The position numbers and the translations under genes were made by a program. A stretch of DNA of 64,000 nt. It comes from Robertmurraya sp. FSL R5-0851. GTDB taxonomy: Bacteria > Bacillota > Bacilli > Bacillales > Cytobacillaceae. The notes beneath the pieces were generated by a model. That model was not told the origin of the DNA and ran no database searches. It worked only from the letters and a program-made list of their open reading frames with translations. The stretch is from contig NZ_JBBOOE010000001.1 of the NCBI RefSeq assembly GCF_038002965.1, forward strand, positions 1,283,001 to 1,347,000, read 5' to 3'. This document shows, one piece after another, positions 60,777 to 64,000 of this stretch (positions are counted from its first letter, which is position 1; the number at the start of each line of letters is the position of its first letter).

Positions 60777-60781
60777 AACTT
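60777..60781. repeat. Right 5-bp target duplication (AACTT)
   Basis: Direct copy of 57557-57561. Excising the element joins the sequence upstream of the membrane-protein gene at 60796. Confidence 0.65.
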
Positions 60782-60795
60782 TAGGAAATTTAAAG

Positions 60796-61284
60796 ATGTC
60801 AAAAACAATGAAAAAACAAGGGAAGTTAGAAGCTGTATTGTGGAGTATTGCGCTGCCTGGATTTAGTCAGCTTCTTAGGGGAAGCTACGTGAAAGGGGTA
60901 CTATTCGTACTTCTTGAGTTTGTAGTTAATGTAATGAGTAACTTTAATGAGGCCATAATGTTAAGTTTTTTATGGGAGATAGATCAAGCGTTTGCAGTAC
61001 TTGATTATCAATGGCTGATGTTTTACCCTTGTCTTTATATGTTCGCTATGTGGGATGCATATCGATCTGCAATGCCCGAAACGGAGGAATATTCTTATCT
61101 TCCTTTTGCCTTCGGAGCCTATTTTATTACAGTCGGGTTGATGTTATCTAAGAAAGTAAAGATTTTTGGTGTCGTATTTGGGCCAATCTTTCTTCCTATG
61201 ATGTTTTTGGTGCCTGGTTTGCTTATTGGTTTTATAATCAGATACTTAATTTTAAGAGCAAAGGTACCAAAAGTGAAGTTCTAA
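60796..61284 (+). CDS. Multi-pass membrane protein, unknown
   Basis: A 162-residue protein with about four to five hydrophobic segments. The start resembles TM2-like proteins (L-P-G-F-S-Q-L-L-R-G-S-Y-V-K-G). The ATG has TTAGGAAA upstream, which survives the transposon insertion only 15 bases before the start codon. Its promoter is now either inside or beyond the transposon, so expression may be lost or changed. Confidence 0.7.
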   Translation: MSKTMKKQGKLEAVLWSIALPGFSQLLRGSYVKGVLFVLLEFVVNVMSNFNEAIMLSFLWEIDQAFAVLDYQWLMFYPCLYMFAMWDAYRSAMPETEEYSYLPFAFGAYFITVGLMLSKKVKIFGVVFGPIFLPMMFLVPGLLIGFIIRYLILRAKVPKVKF

Positions 61285-61306
61285 CTTTTTGTTAGAACTT
61301 TTTTTG
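61276..61306 (+). terminator. Terminator after the membrane-protein gene
   Basis: Perfect 10-bp stem AAGTTCTAAC / GTTAGAACTT, loop TTTTT, seven T. It overlaps the stop codon. Confidence 0.9.
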
Positions 61307-61364
61307 TTTTTTTCGACTTTTACACCCCCATAGCATTCACAAGTTGCTCGTAGGTATTTAGTGA

Positions 61365-61392
61365 CTAGAAGATAGCGGCCGCTTCTTACTAG
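61365..61392. promoter_or_regulatory. GC-rich palindrome upstream of sigI
   Basis: CTAGAAG-AT-AGCGGCCGCT-T-CTTA-CTAG: an AGCGGCCGCT core with matching AAG/CTT and CTAG arms. It may be an operator or a hairpin; it is the most GC-rich spot of an otherwise AT-rich gap of about 170 bases. An ACCCCC at 61324 is reminiscent of a SigI -35 element. Confidence 0.45.
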
Positions 61393-61477
61393 AATGGCTC
61401 TCTTTTTTCCAATAGCTTACCCTTAAAAATCACAACAAAGTATCGTATGATATATGGTGATAAGTGAGGTGAAGCTG

Positions 61478-62227
61478 TTGTTAGGTTTATTGTTTTTACC
61501 TAAAAAGAAGAAACGTTCATTAGAAGAGACGGTATTAGCCATCCAAAATGGAGACCAAGCCCTTCAAAATGAACTTATCTATCAATATAAACCCTTTATT
61601 GCAAAAACGGTATCTTCCGTTTGTAAAAGATATATTAGTGAAACAGACGATGAATTTAGCATTGGTTTAATTGCATTTAATGAAGCAATACAAAAATATA
61701 GTTCGGATAAAGGCAGCTCCCTGCTTAGTTTTGCAGAAGTTATTATAAAAAGAAGAGTGATTGATTATATCCGGCAGCAAATTAAGCACCAAAATCTGTC
61801 AATGGATGCAAATGGCTTTGAAGAAAACGAGGATGAGGTTTCTCAGTCTAGTCTTGAAGCGAATATGTCACTTGAGGAATATCATAAGCAAACAGATGAT
61901 GAATTAAGAAAACAAGAAATTATCCGTTTTTCAAAACTTTTAACGGAGTTTGATCTAACTTTTAAAGACTTGGTAGAGAATTCTCCAAAGCATGCAGATG
62001 CTAGAAAAAATGCCATGCTAGTTGCAAGGGAAATTGTTTCTAATGAAGAAATTAAGCAATTTTTAGTAGAGAAAAAGAGACTTCCAATCAAACAAATTGA
62101 GAATTCTGTAAGTGTTAGCAGGAAGACGATCGAACGGAATCGAAAATATATTATTGCTATTGCTCTTATATTAATGAATGACTATCTATATTTACAGGAG
62201 TATATAAAAGGGGTGTTGGAAACGTGA
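61478..62227 (+). CDS. sigI: RNA polymerase sigma factor SigI
   Basis: A 249-residue SigI. Region 2 contains Y-K-P-F-I-A-K-T-V-S-S-V-C-K-R-Y and D-D-E-F-S-I-G-L-I-A-F-N-E-A; the C-terminal region has V-S-R-K-T-I-E-R-N-R-K-Y-I-I. In B. subtilis SigI responds to heat and cell-wall signals. The TTG start has GAGGTG six bases upstream and fits the family's N terminus; an ATG eight codons earlier is a less likely alternative. It overlaps rsgI. Confidence 0.93.
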   Translation: MLGLLFLPKKKKRSLEETVLAIQNGDQALQNELIYQYKPFIAKTVSSVCKRYISETDDEFSIGLIAFNEAIQKYSSDKGSSLLSFAEVIIKRRVIDYIRQQIKHQNLSMDANGFEENEDEVSQSSLEANMSLEEYHKQTDDELRKQEIIRFSKLLTEFDLTFKDLVENSPKHADARKNAMLVAREIVSNEEIKQFLVEKKRLPIKQIENSVSVSRKTIERNRKYIIAIALILMNDYLYLQEYIKGVLET

Positions 62228-63252
62228 AACAAGGAATCATAATGGAAGTTAATGATCGTTTTTTAACATTATTAACCCCCGAAGGTGAATTTTTAAAGGC
62301 CCGTAATCAAAGTAGAAATTATCAAATAGGACAAGAAATCTCATTTGTTCCGTTTGAGAAAGAAAGTTTCTTGAGTGGTTGGGGCAAAGTTCTTCATAAA
62401 AAAACAGCAGGGGTACTTGTCGCGGCATCTCTTCTTCTAATATTTTCTTTCGTTCCATCTAGAGTGGATAATGAAGTGTATGCTTACATGTCAATAGATG
62501 GAGAATCAAGCATTGAACTTGCTGTAAATAAAGATCTCGAAGTTATAGACGTAATTGCTTATAACGAGAGTGGAAAAGAAGTTATTGCTGACATTGATTG
62601 GGAAAATGAGCAAGTTGATAAAGTATCAACGGCAATTTTATCTAGTATTGAAAACCAAGAAGTACATTCTGATACACAGGAAATCGTCGTTGGTACGGTC
62701 TTGGCTGGTACTCAAGTAAACAAAACGGATGAAAAACTTCATCAAGTGATTGATTCCTTAAAGAAAGAGACAGAAGTGGAAATTGCTGATGTTCAAGCGA
62801 CTGCTGAAGAAAGAAAAGAGGCAAAAGAACAAGGCGTTTCTGTTGGTAAATACAAAGCTCAGCAAGCAAAAGAGAAAGCAAAGGAAAAGAAAGAAGATAA
62901 CGCGAAACAAGAGGAACCATCAGTAGAAACACCTGCACCTAGCGTGAATAATCCAGTTAACAACTCTACTGATATACCTGCAAAGAATAATAACGGTAAT
63001 GGAAAGGCCAACCCTAACTCAAATGCTCAAAAAAAAGATTTAAATAAACAAAATTCAGGGAATGGCAATTCTAAAAATAACAATCCTGGACAACTAAAAA
63101 AAGAAGTTGATTGGCAAGCTAAACAAAATGGTAACTCAGGAAGAAAACAAGAAATGAATCGGCAAGCTAAACAAAATAGTAACTTAGGAAAAAAACAAGA
63201 AGTAAAGAATAACGAAGTTCATAGTAATAATGAAGAAAAGCCCCGCAACTAA
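62224..63252 (+). CDS. rsgI: RsgI, membrane anti-sigma-I factor
   Basis: A 342-residue anti-sigma factor. The cytoplasmic RsgI_N domain (1-58) binds SigI; one membrane helix spans about 62-78; the extracytoplasmic domain starts V-Y-A-Y-M-S-I-D. The tail from about 215 is low-complexity, rich in Asn, Lys and Gln, with two near-identical 16-residue repeats (W-Q-A-K-Q-N / R-Q-A-K-Q-N). The usual D-x-N-P-S motif after the first strand reads D-G-E-S-S here. GTG start, overlapping sigI (GTGA). Confidence 0.92.
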   Translation: MKQGIIMEVNDRFLTLLTPEGEFLKARNQSRNYQIGQEISFVPFEKESFLSGWGKVLHKKTAGVLVAASLLLIFSFVPSRVDNEVYAYMSIDGESSIELAVNKDLEVIDVIAYNESGKEVIADIDWENEQVDKVSTAILSSIENQEVHSDTQEIVVGTVLAGTQVNKTDEKLHQVIDSLKKETEVEIADVQATAEERKEAKEQGVSVGKYKAQQAKEKAKEKKEDNAKQEEPSVETPAPSVNNPVNNSTDIPAKNNNGNGKANPNSNAQKKDLNKQNSGNGNSKNNNPGQLKKEVDWQAKQNGNSGRKQEMNRQAKQNSNLGKKQEVKNNEVHSNNEEKPRN

Positions 63253-63266
63253 TGCGGAGGCTTTTT
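63236..63266 (+). terminator. Terminator after rsgI
   Basis: AAAAGCC-CCGCA pairs with TGCGG-GGCTTTT with one bulge, then TTTTT; it overlaps the rsgI end. Confidence 0.85.
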
Positions 63267-63287
63267 GCCATTTGATATGAAGTTTTA

Positions 63288-63485
63288 TTAAAAATTACGA
63301 CCTGACATTTGTGCTTGTGCTTGTTTTACAAGTCGCTTTGTAATTTCTCCGCCAACTGAACCGTTCCCTCTTGATACTGTATCTCCACTTAACGTAACAC
63401 CGAATTCTTGAGCGATTTCGTACTTAACTTGATCTAAAAATTGTTCCACGCCTGGAACTAAAAGCTTGTTACTATTTCTTGCCAT
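63288..63485 (-). CDS. Alpha/beta-type small acid-soluble spore protein
   Basis: A 65-residue SASP that coats and protects spore DNA. The GPR protease site Y-E-I-A-Q-E-F-G-V is at 22-30, and the second conserved block [12 protein letters not shown] follows. The ATG has AAAGGAG; a longer frame upstream is not used. A SigG -10 lies 50 bases upstream. Confidence 0.95.
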   Translation of the reverse strand: MARNSNKLLVPGVEQFLDQVKYEIAQEFGVTLSGDTVSRGNGSVGGEITKRLVKQAQAQMSGRNF

Positions 63486-63534
63486 AATATCAGCTCCTTT
63501 TTTTGTATTTACAGAGAAATCTTCTCTGTATGTG

Positions 63535-63541
63535 TAGTATG
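63535..63541 (-). promoter_or_regulatory. SigG -10 element of the SASP gene
   Basis: On the minus strand CATACTA is an exact SigG/SigF -10. A TGTTAA about 15 bases upstream could serve as -35, weakly. A perfect 8-bp hairpin ACAGAGAA / TTCTCTGT lies in the leader at 63511-63529. Confidence 0.65.
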
Positions 63542-63598
63542 CAAGCATTGACTTGTTAACATAAGTGGTAAGTTTTCGTATTTTAGGGAAAAGTCGTA

Positions 63599-63949
63599 TT
63601 AATCTTTTCCATGACTAACATCTTTTGTTGGGTGCATAAAAGGGTATCCCTTCGGTTTTTTCTTGCTTTCCACAAGGTCTCTATTTTCACTTGTGTTCCA
63701 ACCAATATCATTTGTCGGATGTACCCATTCGTCACCGGACATAACGGCTGGATCCGTATCTTCACTCCATTGTTCTAATGGGGAATTAGGTGAAGCATAC
63801 AGGCTATCTCCAATAACAACGCCTTGAGAGTTAATAAATGGTGGTTCTATGGTAATGCCTGTTCCCTTAAAATCTGGAGAGTTTATTTGATGAGGTAGAG
63901 TACCGTCGATTGAATAATTTTCTTCCAATTTTTTTCTCTTTTTGCTCAT
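63599..63949 (-). CDS. DUF3905-like protein
   Basis: A 116-residue polar protein. The C-terminal block [15 protein letters not shown] and [11 protein letters not shown] contains a repeated H-P-T-x-D motif, as I recall for DUF3905 proteins of Bacillus. No membrane segment. I chose the second ATG (M-S-K-K-R-K-K), nine bases after AAAGGG. Function unknown. Confidence 0.65.
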   Translation of the reverse strand: MSKKRKKLEENYSIDGTLPHQINSPDFKGTGITIEPPFINSQGVVIGDSLYASPNSPLEQWSEDTDPAVMSGDEWVHPTNDIGWNTSENRDLVESKKKPKGYPFMHPTKDVSHGKD

Positions 63950-64000
63950 AACAATCATCCCTTTTTCTTTTATATTTTGTTGTCCATGGATTTTTATAAG

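Noticed and set aside
61324..61352. SigI-dependent autoregulatory promoter
   Set aside because: ACCCCC is present, but CGTA follows after 19 bases rather than a proper CGAA at normal spacing; kept only as a hint in the palindrome entry.

Overview
The window is a low-GC Firmicute chromosome segment from a spore-forming member of the Bacillaceae. Three things support this: gene order matching the Bacillus subtilis yjb/yjc region (opp, yjbC-spx-mecA, coiA-pepF, spxH-yjbI to prpE, fabI, yjcD, yjcF-yjcG-yjcH), many sporulation genes (spoVA genes, spoVIF, YjcZ-like peptides, tgl, a small acid-soluble protein), and Bacillus-type regulation (S-box, TPP and FapR elements, TnrA and Per boxes). I do not name a species.

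Layout. 1-5000: end of an oligopeptide ABC transporter operon (oppA'BCDF). 5000-14340: the Spx/Clp proteolysis and competence block: yjbC, spx, mecA, cardiolipin synthase, coiA, pepF, then spxH and the truncated haemoglobin yjbI on the minus strand. 14341-17119: two tandem IS4-family elements flanked by one 9-bp target duplication, directly upstream of yjbI. 17200-26460: yjbJ, yjbK, yjbL, relQ, NAD kinase, an RluD-type pseudouridine synthase, prpE, mgtE, a CPA2 antiporter and FapR-controlled fabI. 26570-29600: a short spoVA operon led by a lipoprotein, a YjcZ-like peptide and spoVIF. 29580-34080: UvrD-type helicase YjcD, yjcF, yjcG, yjcH. 34260-37960: a TAXI-type TRAP transporter. 37930-39840: minus-strand small genes, a PerR-like regulator with Per boxes, and a secreted subtilisin propeptide that has no protease. 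39940-42500: tRNA-Val(GAC), manganese catalase, haemolysin III-type protein, DUF1836 protein.

42570-47300: ammonium transporter amtB with two TnrA boxes, followed not by glnK but by a DUF294 nucleotidyltransferase and a DnaQ-type exonuclease; then an S-box (SAM) riboswitch with homoserine dehydrogenase. 47350-48360: a decayed cytochrome c gene fused to an alcohol dehydrogenase remnant. 48390-51760: tgl, a YtvI-like permease, two hypothetical genes, two YjcZ-like peptides. 51800-55580: a TPP-riboswitch operon for thiamine-precursor uptake, with tatD at its end. 55770-57350: release factor 3. 57562-60776: a 3.2-kb transposon (DDE transposase, AAA ATPase, DUF5348, DUF6431) with a 5-bp target duplication. 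60800-64000: membrane protein, sigI-rsgI, an alpha/beta-type SASP and a DUF3905-like protein.

Connections. Spx (redox/thiol stress regulator), SpxH (its ClpXP adaptor) and MecA (ClpC adaptor) sit within 8 kb. relQ, nadK and rluD form a compact stress and metabolic operon. The most unusual items are the propeptide-plus-peptide locus, the zinc module shared by CoiA and YjcD, the amtB neighbourhood, the RsgI cleavage-site substitution, and the two mobile elements, whose boundaries can be set to the base. All assignments come from reading the sequence and remembered families; no database search was run.
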